Shown here: one piece after another, positions 17,266-26,095 of the stretch | Layout: each line of letters begins with the position of its first letter | How positions within the stretch are numbered: position 1 is the first letter of the stretch | From: Lentisphaerae bacterium RIFOXYA12_64_32 | Lineage (GTDB): Bacteria; Verrucomicrobiota; Lentisphaeria; Oligosphaerales; YB12-FULL-65-16 | Assembly: GCA_001803235.1 (NCBI GenBank) | Contig: MHBL01000117.1 | Coordinates: 1 to 54,542, forward strand | Length of the DNA: 54,542 nucleotides | Direction of reading: 5' to 3' | Notes under the pieces: model-generated | Database searches by the model: none | What the model was told of the DNA's origin: nothing | The model's input: only the letters and a program-made list of their open reading frames with translations | Made by a program: the position numbers and the translations under genes

Positions 17266-18830
17266 TGAATGCATTTATACAGCGCTTCTCGCAGTTGGTC
17301 AAGGGCGTGATCAGCGGATTTGACCGGATCGTATTCAAGGGCTCGATTCTTCCCCTGTCGCATGCCGAGGGAATGACGGAGTTCTGCCGTCAGCGCGGCA
17401 TCCTGAACAAGGACTACAAGAACTGGGTGACGGCACGCAGCTCGGCATTGATCGAGAAAGTCGAGGCCTATGCGCGGCGCGAAAGCGGCCATGGAATCAC
17501 GCACATCCCCTCGTTGCACACCAACAAAGAGGCCCTGGCGCGCGAACGTCAGCGCACCGAAGGAATCCAGAAGGGCCTGGTCGGCGTCTGGTCCTGCCAA
17601 GAATCGGGGGCCTCGTTCAAGGCGCACTTCTGTGCCGAACGGGGGTTCCCGCAACTGCGCTACTATCCGACGCACTGCAAACACCTCTACCTGTACCTGG
17701 ACCACCCCGCGTTCGGCTTCATGAACATCCGCCTGCAAACGTGGTGCCCCTACCATATCCAGATCTGCATGAACGGACGCGAGTGGCTGCGACGCCGTCT
17801 TGACCATGCCAAAGTTGGCTTCGAACGGTCGGGCAACAAGTTCCTTCACATCGCGGACTTCGACCGGGCGCAGACGTTCCTCGACCGTCAACTCGACGCC
17901 GACTGGCCGACCCTGCTGCGGGGGCTTGTGCCGCTGGCCTTTCCCACCATGAAGCAGACCGTGGGCGAGCACCTGTCGTACTACTGGACCCTGTGGCAGA
18001 GCGAATGGGCCACGGATCTGATCTTTCCCCAGCCGCGAGACGCCGAATCGCTCATGGACAGACTCCTGCGCCACGCCGTGATCACGGGAACCGCCGACCG
18101 CGTGTTGCGCTATCTGGGGCGCCAAGTGACCGCGACCGGACAGCCACACCCGCGCTTCTCCGGGCAGGTCAACACCCGGGTGGCGTCCTTCCATGATGGG
18201 GTACGTGTTCGTCACTGGGTCGATCAGAACAGCGTCAAGGCCTACAACGAGTGCAACGTCCTGCGCTTCGAGACAACCATCAACAACCCCAGGGCATTCC
18301 ACGTGTGGCGACGCGCCCAGGGCCAATCCTCGCGAGCCAGGAAGAGTCTTCGCCCCCTGCGCAAAGGCGTCGCGGATATCCCGCTGCGCGCCAAGGTCTC
18401 GCAGGAGACCAACGACCGCTTCATGAATCAGATGGCCACCTTGCATGACGACCGCCCCGTCGGCGACCTGCTCGCCACCGTGACCCGACGCCACATCCGC
18501 AACGGCCGGGCCATCCGCGCCCTGGACCCTACCGGCAAGGACCGCGATCTGCTCCAGGCCATCGCCGACCCTCTGTTCGCTGTCTCCGGCATGACCAACG
18601 CCAAACTCCGCCAGAAACTCCGCGACACCGCATGGACGGTCCAGCGCACTGAGCGTCAACTCGTGGCCCGTGTCACCCGTCATCTGCGACTCCTCCGCGA
18701 GCATGGACTGATCCGCAAGACCCCCAGGCGCCGCAACTATCACCTCACGGAGAAAGGCAGACTGATCACCGCCGCGCTTACCGCCATGCTCGCGGCCTCA
18801 ACACAGAAGCTCGTCAAGGACGCCGCGTGA
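17265..18830 (+). CDS. unannotated protein with C-terminal winged helix, possibly mobile-element encoded
   Basis: A 521-residue protein that I cannot assign to a named family. It resembles a group of roughly 500-residue proteins that I remember as multi-copy and unannotated in planctomycete-like genomes; the N-terminus GFDRIVFKGSILPL and the following GMTEF...ILNKDY are characteristic of that group. A basic, Trp-rich middle contains HCKHLYLYLDHP, with LRFETTINNP further on. The last 70 residues (LVARVTRHLRLLREHGLIRK, then a basic wing and YHLTEKG) are a winged helix, pointing to DNA binding. ATG 17265 follows AGGAGGA; an in-frame ATG at 17211 is the alternative. It sits next to a 367-bp palindrome and between REP-like repeats. 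A transposase-like role is speculation. Confidence 0.8.
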   Translation: MNAFIQRFSQLVKGVISGFDRIVFKGSILPLSHAEGMTEFCRQRGILNKDYKNWVTARSSALIEKVEAYARRESGHGITHIPSLHTNKEALARERQRTEGIQKGLVGVWSCQESGASFKAHFCAERGFPQLRYYPTHCKHLYLYLDHPAFGFMNIRLQTWCPYHIQICMNGREWLRRRLDHAKVGFERSGNKFLHIADFDRAQTFLDRQLDADWPTLLRGLVPLAFPTMKQTVGEHLSYYWTLWQSEWATDLIFPQPRDAESLMDRLLRHAVITGTADRVLRYLGRQVTATGQPHPRFSGQVNTRVASFHDGVRVRHWVDQNSVKAYNECNVLRFETTINNPRAFHVWRRAQGQSSRARKSLRPLRKGVADIPLRAKVSQETNDRFMNQMATLHDDRPVGDLLATVTRRHIRNGRAIRALDPTGKDRDLLQAIADPLFAVSGMTNAKLRQKLRDTAWTVQRTERQLVARVTRHLRLLREHGLIRKTPRRRNYHLTEKGRLITAALTAMLAASTQKLVKDAA

Positions 18831-18867
18831 GATATGTTGTTATTCATCACAGAACCCCCGGATTAAG

Positions 18868-19060
18868 GCGCTAAAGGCGGGACTACGAGCCTGGTACGTC
18901 CGGGGGCAGGGCGGCGTGGCGGTGCGCGTGACGATGACCTGGGGCTGCTGCGTGAGGCGACGGTCTTCGCGTCCGGCTGAAGCGCGGGCGCAGGCTTCCG
19001 GCTGAAGCCGGGACTCTGACGGGGAGCGCCCGGGGGATTGGTCTGAGTCCCGCGTTCAGG
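18868..19060. repeat. tail-type palindromic repeat between convergent genes
   Basis: The stretch begins with GGCGGGACTACGAGCCTGG (18874-18892), the half-palindrome also at 13692 and 53488. From about 18905 to 19020 it matches 13565-13695 (GTGAGGCGACG, GGCTTCCGGCTGAAGCCGGG). At 19044 the TGAGTCCCGCGTTCA unit starts again. It separates the wHTH gene from the convergently transcribed hybrid kinase and may act in termination; no T-rich terminator tail was seen. Confidence 0.6.
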
Positions 19061-19075
19061 GCGTGTCGGCTCTCG

Positions 19076-21445
19076 TTACGGCGTCCCGGTCTTCGCGGCC
19101 GCCTGTCGCGCAACATGCTCTGTGGTCGCCGCTTCCTGACTTGCGGGCTCATGGGCTTCCAGCACGTCGCGCACCTTGCGGGCAAGGTCGTCGCGCTTGA
19201 AGGGCTTCCCGATGAAGGCCGTGTTCTGCTCCAGCACGCCGCGTTGGGCGATCACGTCGGCCGTGTAGCCGGACATGAACAACACCTTGACGCCCGGCTT
19301 GACCGCGCTGATGCGTTTCGACAGTTGTCGGCCGTCCATCCCGGGCATGACCACGTCGGTCAGCAACAGATGGATGTCACCCGGATGCCGGTCCACCATC
19401 TTCAGGGCTTCCCCCGGGGTCTCCGCCAGCAGGACTTTGTAGTCGAGGGCCTCCAGGAACAGGCCGCAGGTCACGCGCAGTGATTTCTCGTCCTCGACCA
19501 GCAGGATGGTCTCCCCCCGTCCTCTGGGTACGGCCGCCTTGCTGGTGGCGGTTGCCGCCACGGCCCCTGCCGCGACCTGGGGCAGATGGATCCTGAACGT
19601 TGTTCCCTGGCCCGGTTCGCTGTATACGTAGATGAAACCGCTGTTCTGCTTGACGATGCCGTAAACGGTGGCCAGTCCCAGGCCCGTGCCCTTGCCGAGG
19701 CCCTTGGTGGTGAAGAACGGCTCGAATATCTGCGCCATCGTCTCCCGGTCCATGCCGCAGCCGTCGTCGCTGACCGACAGGAACACATACGCGCCGGGAA
19801 TGGCGTCCGCGTGCCTGGCGCAGTACTCTGCGTCGAGGGTGGTGTTTCCGGTTTCCAGGGTGATCTTGCCGACGCCGGCGATGGCGTCCCGCGCATTGAC
19901 GCACAGATTGGCGAGGACCTGGTCAACCTGTGACGGGTCGAGCCTGACCGGCCGCAGGTCCGTGCCGGGCAGCCAGGCCAGGTTGATGTCCTCACCGATC
20001 AGCCGCCGCAACAGTTTGAGCATGCCGGCCACGGCGTCGTTGAGGTCCAGGATCTTCGGCGCGATGGTCTGCTTGCGGGCGAAGGCCAGGAGTTGTCGGG
20101 TGATATCGGCCGACCGCTCGGCGTCGCGCGTGATTTCGTCGAGCCACTCCCGGATCGGATGGCCGGGATCGATCCGACCCCGGCATAGCTCGGCGTAACC
20201 CATGATGCCCATGAGCAGGTTGTTGAAATCGTGCGCCACGCCCCCCGCCAGGCGGCCCACCGCTTCCATCTTCTGCGCCTGGTGCAGTTGGGTTTCAAGT
20301 TGGACTTCGCGGGTGACATCGCGCTTGACGGCGACGTAGCTGACGATCGTGCCCGCGGCATCGCGCATGGGCGAAATGGAAGCGTCTTCCTCGTAAAGCG
20401 TGCCGTCTTTGCGCTTGTTGATCATGCGGCCGCTCCACACCTCCCCGGCGACCAGCGCCGCCCACAGCCGACGGTAGAACTCCGCGTTCTGCTTGTCGCT
20501 CTTGAGGAACCGCGGGTTTTGGCCGATGGCTTCCTCTCGGGTGTATCCGCTGGTCTTGTCGAACGCCGGATTGACGTAGAGGATGGTGCCATCGGTGTCG
20601 GTGATCATAATCGTCTCGGCGGCCTGCTCGACCGCCGTCGCCAGCCGCGCATGGGATTCCTCCACCCGTCTGCGCTCGGTGATGTCGCGGAAGATTCCCA
20701 GCATGTAGTCGCGGCCATTCATCTGGACCCGGGAGGCCATGATTTCCACGGGGAGAAGTTTGCCGCTTCGCGACAGCAGGCGGCTTTCCAGCACCTTCCT
20801 GGCATCCGTCTGGTGTTGTCGGAAGGTCGAGGATACGCCGCCCTGGGTGTTTTCCTGCGGGGGATGAAGAACGGACTGAAATTGCCCCACGAGCTCCGCC
20901 TGTTCGCGCTCCACCATGCGGCAAAGGGCCCGGTTGCAGTCCGCCAACCTGCCGGTCTCGGCCTCCGCCAGCGCCATGCCGTCCTGGGCATCCTCGAACA
21001 GCCTCCGGTAGCGCACTTCCGACTCCCGCAGCGCCTCCTTCGTTTGCTTGTGCTTTTGAAGCAGTTTCCACTCGCGAAACGCGCGTTCCATGGTTTGGGG
21101 CATCGCGGCAAACGCTTCGGGAGATTTGATCACGTAATCCAAGGCGCCCGCCTTCATCACTTTGACCACGATCTCCTGATTGCCGAACGCGGTCATGACC
21201 AGGATGGGGAATGGAGCCGTTTCCGACGTAAACGTCATGACCTCCATGGCCTTACCGTCGGGCAGGTTCAGATCAATCAGCACGAGGTCCGGCAGACGAT
21301 CCGCAACGGCGGCGCGGAATTCCCGCAAGGTGCCGACCGCGCGGATCTCCACATTTGCGTCCGCCTTTTCAAAAGCGCGGCGGATGGCCTCGACGTGGGC
21401 CTCTTCGTCCTCCACGATCAGCAAGTGCAGGCGTTCGGCGTTCAT
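19076..21445 (-). CDS. hybrid histidine kinase with receivers at both ends
   Basis: A 789-residue soluble signalling protein. Domains in order: an N-terminal receiver (1-120; phosphoacceptor D58 in VLIDLNLPDG), PAS (about 145-265), PAS (about 268-390), a dimerisation/His domain of the HisKA type with VAHDFNNLLMGIMGY (about 405), an HATPase with DDGCGMD and GLGKGTGLGL (about 510-630), and a C-terminal receiver (about 655-775; LLTDVVMPGMDG). It has no transmembrane segment, so input probably comes through the first receiver. GGAG lies six bases before the ATG. It is the last gene of a three-gene minus-strand operon, 19 bp after the single-domain receiver, suggesting a phosphorelay with no DNA-binding output in this window. 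Confidence 0.92.
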   Translation of the reverse strand: MNAERLHLLIVEDEEAHVEAIRRAFEKADANVEIRAVGTLREFRAAVADRLPDLVLIDLNLPDGKAMEVMTFTSETAPFPILVMTAFGNQEIVVKVMKAGALDYVIKSPEAFAAMPQTMERAFREWKLLQKHKQTKEALRESEVRYRRLFEDAQDGMALAEAETGRLADCNRALCRMVEREQAELVGQFQSVLHPPQENTQGGVSSTFRQHQTDARKVLESRLLSRSGKLLPVEIMASRVQMNGRDYMLGIFRDITERRRVEESHARLATAVEQAAETIMITDTDGTILYVNPAFDKTSGYTREEAIGQNPRFLKSDKQNAEFYRRLWAALVAGEVWSGRMINKRKDGTLYEEDASISPMRDAAGTIVSYVAVKRDVTREVQLETQLHQAQKMEAVGRLAGGVAHDFNNLLMGIMGYAELCRGRIDPGHPIREWLDEITRDAERSADITRQLLAFARKQTIAPKILDLNDAVAGMLKLLRRLIGEDINLAWLPGTDLRPVRLDPSQVDQVLANLCVNARDAIAGVGKITLETGNTTLDAEYCARHADAIPGAYVFLSVSDDGCGMDRETMAQIFEPFFTTKGLGKGTGLGLATVYGIVKQNSGFIYVYSEPGQGTTFRIHLPQVAAGAVAATATSKAAVPRGRGETILLVEDEKSLRVTCGLFLEALDYKVLLAETPGEALKMVDRHPGDIHLLLTDVVMPGMDGRQLSKRISAVKPGVKVLFMSGYTADVIAQRGVLEQNTAFIGKPFKRDDLARKVRDVLEAHEPASQEAATTEHVARQAAAKTGTP

Positions 21446-21464
21446 CCTGATCTCCGGGGTAGGG

Positions 21465-21905
21465 TTAGTTCGGTTTCTGGTTCCATGCCAGCCAGTAGTA
21501 GCCGAAGGTTTCCATCAGTTCGGTGAACTTCACACTGTCCACCGGCTTGACCAGATAGCTGTTGGCGTGGTTGCTGTAGGCTTTGATCATGTCCGTTTCG
21601 GCTTGCGAGGTGGTCAGGACTACCGCCGGGATGACGGAGAGATTCGGGTCCGCCTTGATGATCCTAAGCACCTCCAGCCCGTCCACCTTCGGCAGGCGCA
21701 GATCGAGCAGGATGACGCCTGGCCGCGGTGAGTTGGCCGGGTCGCTGAATTCATTCCGTCGGTATAGGTAATCCAACGCCGCCTGCCCGTCGGCAACGTG
21801 CATCAGACGATTGGCTATACGAGAAGTCTCGAAGTTCCGGCGCACGATCTCGGCATGGGCCTCATCATCTTCCACCAGCAGAATGACAATCGCTTCGCCT
21901 TTCAT
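21465..21905 (-). CDS. single-domain response regulator (Rcp1-type)
   Basis: A 146-residue stand-alone receiver. The acidic pocket is VEDDEAH near the N-terminus, the phosphoacceptor is D68 in VILLDLRLPKVDG, the switch Thr is in VVLTTS and the conserved Lys in SYLVKPVD. The extended loop before D68 (LYRRNEFSDPANSPRPG) is typical of receivers that follow phytochrome-like kinases (Rcp1 type). AAAGGAGAG precedes the ATG. It lies 66 bp after the membrane kinase gene and 19 bp before the hybrid kinase, so it probably shuttles phosphate between them. Confidence 0.93.
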   Translation of the reverse strand: MKGEAIVILLVEDDEAHAEIVRRNFETSRIANRLMHVADGQAALDYLYRRNEFSDPANSPRPGVILLDLRLPKVDGLEVLRIIKADPNLSVIPAVVLTTSQAETDMIKAYSNHANSYLVKPVDSVKFTELMETFGYYWLAWNQKPN

Positions 21906-21955
21906 GGTGTCGCTCTCCTTTGCTTTTGCCTCAACTCTGCTATACAGTCGCGAGA

Positions 21956-21997
21956 ATTCAGGAGTCAGGATTCAGGTCTCCTGACTTCTGTCTTCTG
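21956..21997. repeat. heptamer array crossing a stop codon (site D)
   Basis: ATTCAGG, AGTCAGG and ATTCAGG run in tandem from 21956 to 21976, followed by TCTCCTG, ACTTCTG and TCTTCTG to 21997. The stop codon of the minus-strand kinase gene is at 21972-21974, so the array encodes the last residues (EDRSQET) and continues past the end. Confidence 0.7.
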
Positions 21998-24848
21998 CTC
22001 CCGGCAGGGTGAAATAGAAGCACGCGCCCTGTCCCTGCCCCGGGGATTCCACCCAGAGTTTACCCCGGTACAACTCCACGATCCGTTTGACGATGGCCAG
22101 GCCAAGGCCCGTCCCTTCGGCTTTCGAATCGAGTTTCTCAAACAGACTGAACACCTTTGCATGATAGTGCGGATCAATACCGATGCCGTTGTCGCGCACG
22201 AAAAACACCATCTCCGCTTCGCGCACCTCCACGCCCAGATCGATGCGCGGTTCTTTCTGATCGCCCATGAACTTGCAGGCGTTCTCCACCAGGTTTTGCC
22301 AGATCTCCGCGAGCCGTAACTGGTCGCCATACAACGTCACGTCTTGTTCGCCCACAATCACCTTCACGCCCCGTTCGGCGATGCGGCCAGCCACAGTACT
22401 GAGTGTTTCGTCCACCAGAGTCCGCAGCGTGACGCGCACAGGCGGGCAGACGACGCGACCGATGCGCGAAATCTGCAGCAACTCATCGAGCAACCGCGCC
22501 ATCTTGTCCGCGGCGGTGCGGATGAAGCGCAGATCCTTCTCGATCCGCACGGCATCGGCCTTCGCCATGTCTTGTTCCAGGTAGCCGAGGAACGTCCGGA
22601 CCGTCACCACCGGACTCTTCAGATCATGGGATGCCGTATAGAGGAAACGTTCCAACTCCGCGTTCTTCTCCTGCAACGTCAGCCCACTTTGATGCAGCGC
22701 CACCTCCGCCTGTTTGCGCGCGGTGATGTCGCGCTCGGTGGATGCCAGGCCGATCGGGTTTCCGGCATCGTCCATCAGTTTGGTCACCGTCATCCAGACA
22801 TCGAGCACGCGACCGTCTTTGGTCACCCGCTGGGTCTCGAACGAGTTGACGGCTTCGCCCGCCACCAGCCGGCGGATGAAGTCCTTCTGCTCGGCCACCT
22901 TGCCGGGGGAAGTGAGGCGCTCGATGTTCACCGCAAGCGCCTCGGCCTCGCTGTAGCCGTACATCAGCTCGGCGCCGCGGTTCCAGGCGGTGATCCGGCC
23001 CTCGAAGTCCTGAATCGTAATCGCGTCGTTCGAGTCCTTCACCACCGTCGCAAAGCGCCGGAGGTCCTTCTCCGCCCGCCTGCGTTCGGTGATGTCTTGG
23101 TTGATGGTAATGGCGCCACCGATGCTTCCGTCGCTTTTACGCAGCGGCACGGCAGAGTCGAGGATGATCTTGTGCGTGCCATCAAAGCACTCGATCTCGA
23201 CTTCCTCTTCAATTGAAGTTTCGCCCTTCTCAAGGGCCCGAGCCCCCGCCCATTCATGAGGTTCTATCAGTTTACCGCTGTCGATCCGCCAGCCCTTGTA
23301 TTCACCAAGTTGGTCTACGCCAACGTAGTGTACCCCGGTCCAGATGCGCTGGGCGGCAGTGCTGCTGGTTACGATCTTCCCTTCAGCGTCAAGAATCCAG
23401 AGTCCCACCGGCATAGCATCTACGGCGGTTTGTAACAACGTCTCAATCCCTTTCAGTTTCTCCTCCGCCTGCTTGCGCGCGGTGATGTCGCGCTCGGTCG
23501 AGGCCAGGCCAATCGGGTTTCCGGCATCGTCCATCAGCTTGGTCACCGTCATCCAGACATCGAGCACGCGCCCGTCTTTGGTCACCCGCTGGGTCTCGAA
23601 CGAGGTGATCGCTTCGCCTGCGATCAACCGGCGGATGAAATCCTCTTGCTCGGCCACCTTGTCGGGGGTTGTGAGACGCTCAATGTTCACCGCAAGCGCC
23701 TCGGCCTCGCTGTAGCCGTACATCAGTTCAGCGCCGCGGTTCCAGGCGGTGATCCGGCCCTCGAAGTCCTGAATCGTGATCGCGTCGTTCGAGTCCTTCA
23801 CCACCGTCGCAAAGCGCCTGGTTCTATTGTCCGTCTCCGCCCTTTCCCGGTAGAACCGGATGCTCTGCTGCCGCCAGACCAGACCCACGCAAGCCCCCGT
23901 GCCGAGGAGCAAAGCGCCGATCAGGATGACTACCAGCCAAAGCTGCTCCCTCATCGGTGCATACACTTCCGCGGTGTCCATCCGGGTGACCAGCGCCCAC
24001 GGCGAATCCGGAACGGTGCGCAGGGCCGCCACCACCGACACGCCCCGGTAGTCTATGCCTTCCATGATGCCATCCCGTCCCAAGGCGGCCTGAACCGCGG
24101 GCATTGTGGTGCTGTCCAAAGGCACGCGGAGGTTCATCGCGGTATTCGTCTGGAACCGGAGTTCATTCAGGAAGACCGTTTCGTTGCCTTCCCGGCGGAC
24201 GAGCAACGTCTCGGCGGTCAAGCTGGGCGTCGGCCAGCGTTTGATGAAGGGATAGAGATAGGTTCCCGGGTCCACGCGCAAAACGAGTACGCCCAGCGGC
24301 TGGTTACCGCCCTGTTCATCAAGAATGGGAACCATCACCGCCAAATTGATGCGCTGGTCGTGTTCGTTACGGTAGAAGTCCAGGAGGGTCACCTGCCCCG
24401 ACCGCAGGACTTCTGGAATGCGCCGTGAAACAACAGAAGACACCGGCGGCCGTCCGGCGGGAACGGTCATACGACTGACGCCTTGAGCATCCATCAAGCG
24501 AATCTGGTCATAGTCGTAGTGCGTCGGGTATTTGCCCAACCAGTCCAGAAGTTGGCGTTGTGCGTCCTCGTCCGCCGGTTTCTCGAACAAGCGCCGCACG
24601 AGGGCTGCAAACGAGGGGTTCTTGAAAAAGACGTCGCCATTTTCCAGCCGCTCCTTGCGCCACTGCACCAGTTCGCCCACCTTCAGATCCGCAACGGCGG
24701 AAAGCTGGCGCTCCACCTCGGCGCGGTGGTGCCGCTCGTGGTTCCGGTAGTAGAAGTAGCCGGTGGTGACGATGCCCGCCGCCAGCAGGAGGAATGCCAG
24801 CAATAGCACATACCCGGCGCGCGATGGCGATGCTTCAATAGTTTTCAT
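21972..24848 (-). CDS. membrane sensor histidine kinase with three PAS domains
   Basis: A 958-residue inner-membrane kinase. Transmembrane segments at about residues 10-31 and 298-322 enclose a periplasmic Cache-like sensor. The cytoplasmic part has PAS (about 343-465), a different PAS (about 466-590) and a third PAS (about 594-715) that is almost identical to the first. Then come a HisKA domain with ASHDLKSPVVTV (about 735-800) and an HATPase with VENACKF, DNGIGID and GTGLGLAIVKR. It is the first gene of the signalling operon. The C-terminal EDRSQET is encoded by a heptamer repeat. The signal sensed is unknown. RBS support for the ATG at 24848 is weak (GGTAGG). Confidence 0.92.
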   Translation of the reverse strand: MKTIEASPSRAGYVLLLAFLLLAAGIVTTGYFYYRNHERHHRAEVERQLSAVADLKVGELVQWRKERLENGDVFFKNPSFAALVRRLFEKPADEDAQRQLLDWLGKYPTHYDYDQIRLMDAQGVSRMTVPAGRPPVSSVVSRRIPEVLRSGQVTLLDFYRNEHDQRINLAVMVPILDEQGGNQPLGVLVLRVDPGTYLYPFIKRWPTPSLTAETLLVRREGNETVFLNELRFQTNTAMNLRVPLDSTTMPAVQAALGRDGIMEGIDYRGVSVVAALRTVPDSPWALVTRMDTAEVYAPMREQLWLVVILIGALLLGTGACVGLVWRQQSIRFYRERAETDNRTRRFATVVKDSNDAITIQDFEGRITAWNRGAELMYGYSEAEALAVNIERLTTPDKVAEQEDFIRRLIAGEAITSFETQRVTKDGRVLDVWMTVTKLMDDAGNPIGLASTERDITARKQAEEKLKGIETLLQTAVDAMPVGLWILDAEGKIVTSSTAAQRIWTGVHYVGVDQLGEYKGWRIDSGKLIEPHEWAGARALEKGETSIEEEVEIECFDGTHKIILDSAVPLRKSDGSIGGAITINQDITERRRAEKDLRRFATVVKDSNDAITIQDFEGRITAWNRGAELMYGYSEAEALAVNIERLTSPGKVAEQKDFIRRLVAGEAVNSFETQRVTKDGRVLDVWMTVTKLMDDAGNPIGLASTERDITARKQAEVALHQSGLTLQEKNAELERFLYTASHDLKSPVVTVRTFLGYLEQDMAKADAVRIEKDLRFIRTAADKMARLLDELLQISRIGRVVCPPVRVTLRTLVDETLSTVAGRIAERGVKVIVGEQDVTLYGDQLRLAEIWQNLVENACKFMGDQKEPRIDLGVEVREAEMVFFVRDNGIGIDPHYHAKVFSLFEKLDSKAEGTGLGLAIVKRIVELYRGKLWVESPGQGQGACFYFTLPGAEDRSQET

Positions 24849-25048
24849 GGCCTACCATTCGCCTGATGCACCGCGTTTTCCGAACGCGGCGCCGTTGTCG
24901 TGACACATCGAAGGCGCGTTAGGACAACGCACTCCCCCACGGCTCGCCTCGGCGCCGCGTGAGAGGCGGTGAAACCAAGGGGATAACGGGCTGGCCGGCC
25001 GCACGCGCTACTGTCCCGCAACGCCTGCGCTGGCTGCAAAAAAAACGG

Positions 25049-25136
25049 CGACCTGTGCACTCGGAGGGCCCTGAAGACCGACAATGCTGCCGCCCCTGTC
25101 GGACACGTCTGCGGGCGCGGCTTATTGCACAGGTCG
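25049..25136. mobile_element. short inverted-repeat element, family 1 (88 bp)
   Basis: CGACCTGTGCA at 25049-25059 and TGCACAGGTCG at 25126-25136 are exact inverted copies, the same terminal 10 bp as the elements at 25267, 34146 and 40489. No clear target-site duplication is seen. The A-run before its left end resembles that before 40489. Confidence 0.5.
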
Positions 25137-25258
25137 CAAGAAAGTGTGGGAGTGTGGGGCTCCAAGCAATCCGTGTCCACTCTGGGCTCTGAACGTGCGC
25201 ATGTGCTTCATCGACCCAATCCCTCTCTCCTGAGTGTTTCTGGTTCTACCGTTTCCGA

Positions 25259-25518
25259 CTTTTTCGCGACCTGTGCGGGTAAGTCCACGGACAGAAGAAG
25301 CGGTGCTACATGCGCGTGGATACACCCGTTCGCGGTTGTCCGCGGCGGCGGGCCGTGGCGCGGGACCTCCGGGACCGCAGTAGGGTGCTCGGGGCCGTCC
25401 CGGCCCGAGGCCCTCGGCCGGGGACCGGCCCGCGCATCCTGCTTCGGCGCGGGACGCGCCGAGCCACTGCGGCCGTACTTCCGCGAGGCTGGATCTACCC
25501 GCACAGGTCGCTATTTCG
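25259..25518. mobile_element. non-autonomous TIR element, family 1, with 8-bp flanking repeat
   Basis: The left terminus CGACCTGTGCGGGTAAGTCC (25267-25286) and right terminus (25491-25510) are inverted copies matching at 18 of 20 positions. CTTTTTCG directly before and CTATTTCG directly after differ at one base, as expected for an old 8-bp target duplication. The interior is the R1 repeat shared with 2921, 36043 and 52326. There is no coding capacity, so a partner transposase would be required. Confidence 0.68.
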
Positions 25519-25768
25519 CCGGCTTCGTGCCATCCTGATCCGAAGATGTGGGCGCTTTGCTGGGCCTGGGCTGGACACTTGCGACGCGCCCCCATGTCCC
25601 TTCTGCCAGAGGTCTGTTGGTCTCGGAGTCGGATGAGTGGAGTACCGCTTTGCCGTTCCGCCTTCTCTCTAGCATTGCCTTCTTCGCGGTTACCACTGTA
25701 GGCTGTGATAAACCGTTTTGCTATGGGGTGAAACCCTACCCTGTGTCCCGGAACGCGGGCAACTCAAG

Positions 25769-25894
25769 GAACGCCGAACGCCGAACGCCGAGCGTCGAGC
25801 GTCGAGCGTCGAGCGTCGAGCGTCGAGCGTCGAGCGTCGAGCGTCGAGCGTCGGCCGTCGGCCGTCGAGCGTCGAGCGTCGAGCGTCGAGCGTC
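25769..25894. repeat. 18-unit heptanucleotide tandem array (site E)
   Basis: An uninterrupted array of 18 seven-base units: three GAACGCC, nine GAGCGTC, two GGCCGTC, four GAGCGTC. With a period of seven it stays open in several frames, giving spurious Arg/Ser/Glu-rich peptides. It is likely to vary in copy number through slippage. Confidence 0.9.
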
Positions 25895-26045
25895 GGCCGG
25901 GAAGCGCCCGGAGTTTACCGCCGGGGAGCCCATCAGGTTGGCGCTCGTGCGGCCACGCGTGCTGCAACCGTCCGGCGCGGCGGGGAGTTCTCCTGGCGGT
26001 GAGGGCCGGGCGCGGCCCGGTTCGGCGGACGCATTTCCACATCAC

Positions 26046-26095
26046 TACCGTAAAAAAACATTGCAAAATTACGGTACGAGTGTAAGATAGCGCTC
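26046..26095 (+). promoter_or_regulatory. possible promoter with operator-like inverted repeat; leaderless start
   Basis: TACCGTAA (26046-26053) and TTACGGTA (26069-26076) are inverted copies 15 bp apart. TTGCAA (26061-26066) and TAAGAT (26083-26088) are spaced 16 bp like a sigma-70 promoter. Transcription would begin within a few bases of the ATG at 26096, and no Shine-Dalgarno is visible, so a leaderless message is plausible. The repeat overlaps the -35 region, a position used by repressors. Confidence 0.4.

Larger units (their letters stand above)
24849..26095. other. 1.25-kb gene-free region made of repeats
   Basis: No gene is supported here; short open frames run through repeat DNA. Contents in order: an inverted-repeat element (25049-25136), the R1-containing element with terminal repeats (25267-25510), an AT-richer stretch at 25640-25760 with nothing recognisable, an 18-unit heptamer array (25769-25894), a GC-rich tail to about 26035, and the promoter region of the ATPase gene. 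Divergent genes on each side start outwards from it. Confidence 0.7.

Noticed and set aside
18836..18856. GTTGTT...CAGAACC similarity between 17142-17159 and 18836-18856 as ends of a mobile element
   Set aside because: Only 13 matching bases with different spacing and direct rather than inverted orientation; too weak to define borders.
25769..25894. CRISPR array
   Set aside because: Units are 7 bp and directly adjacent, with no spacers, no 23-40-bp repeats and no cas genes nearby.
25548..26090. Open frames with Glu-Arg-Arg-Ala-Ser-type repeats
   Set aside because: They are produced by the heptamer array, which stays open in several frames; no RBS, and no conserved sequence outside the repeat.
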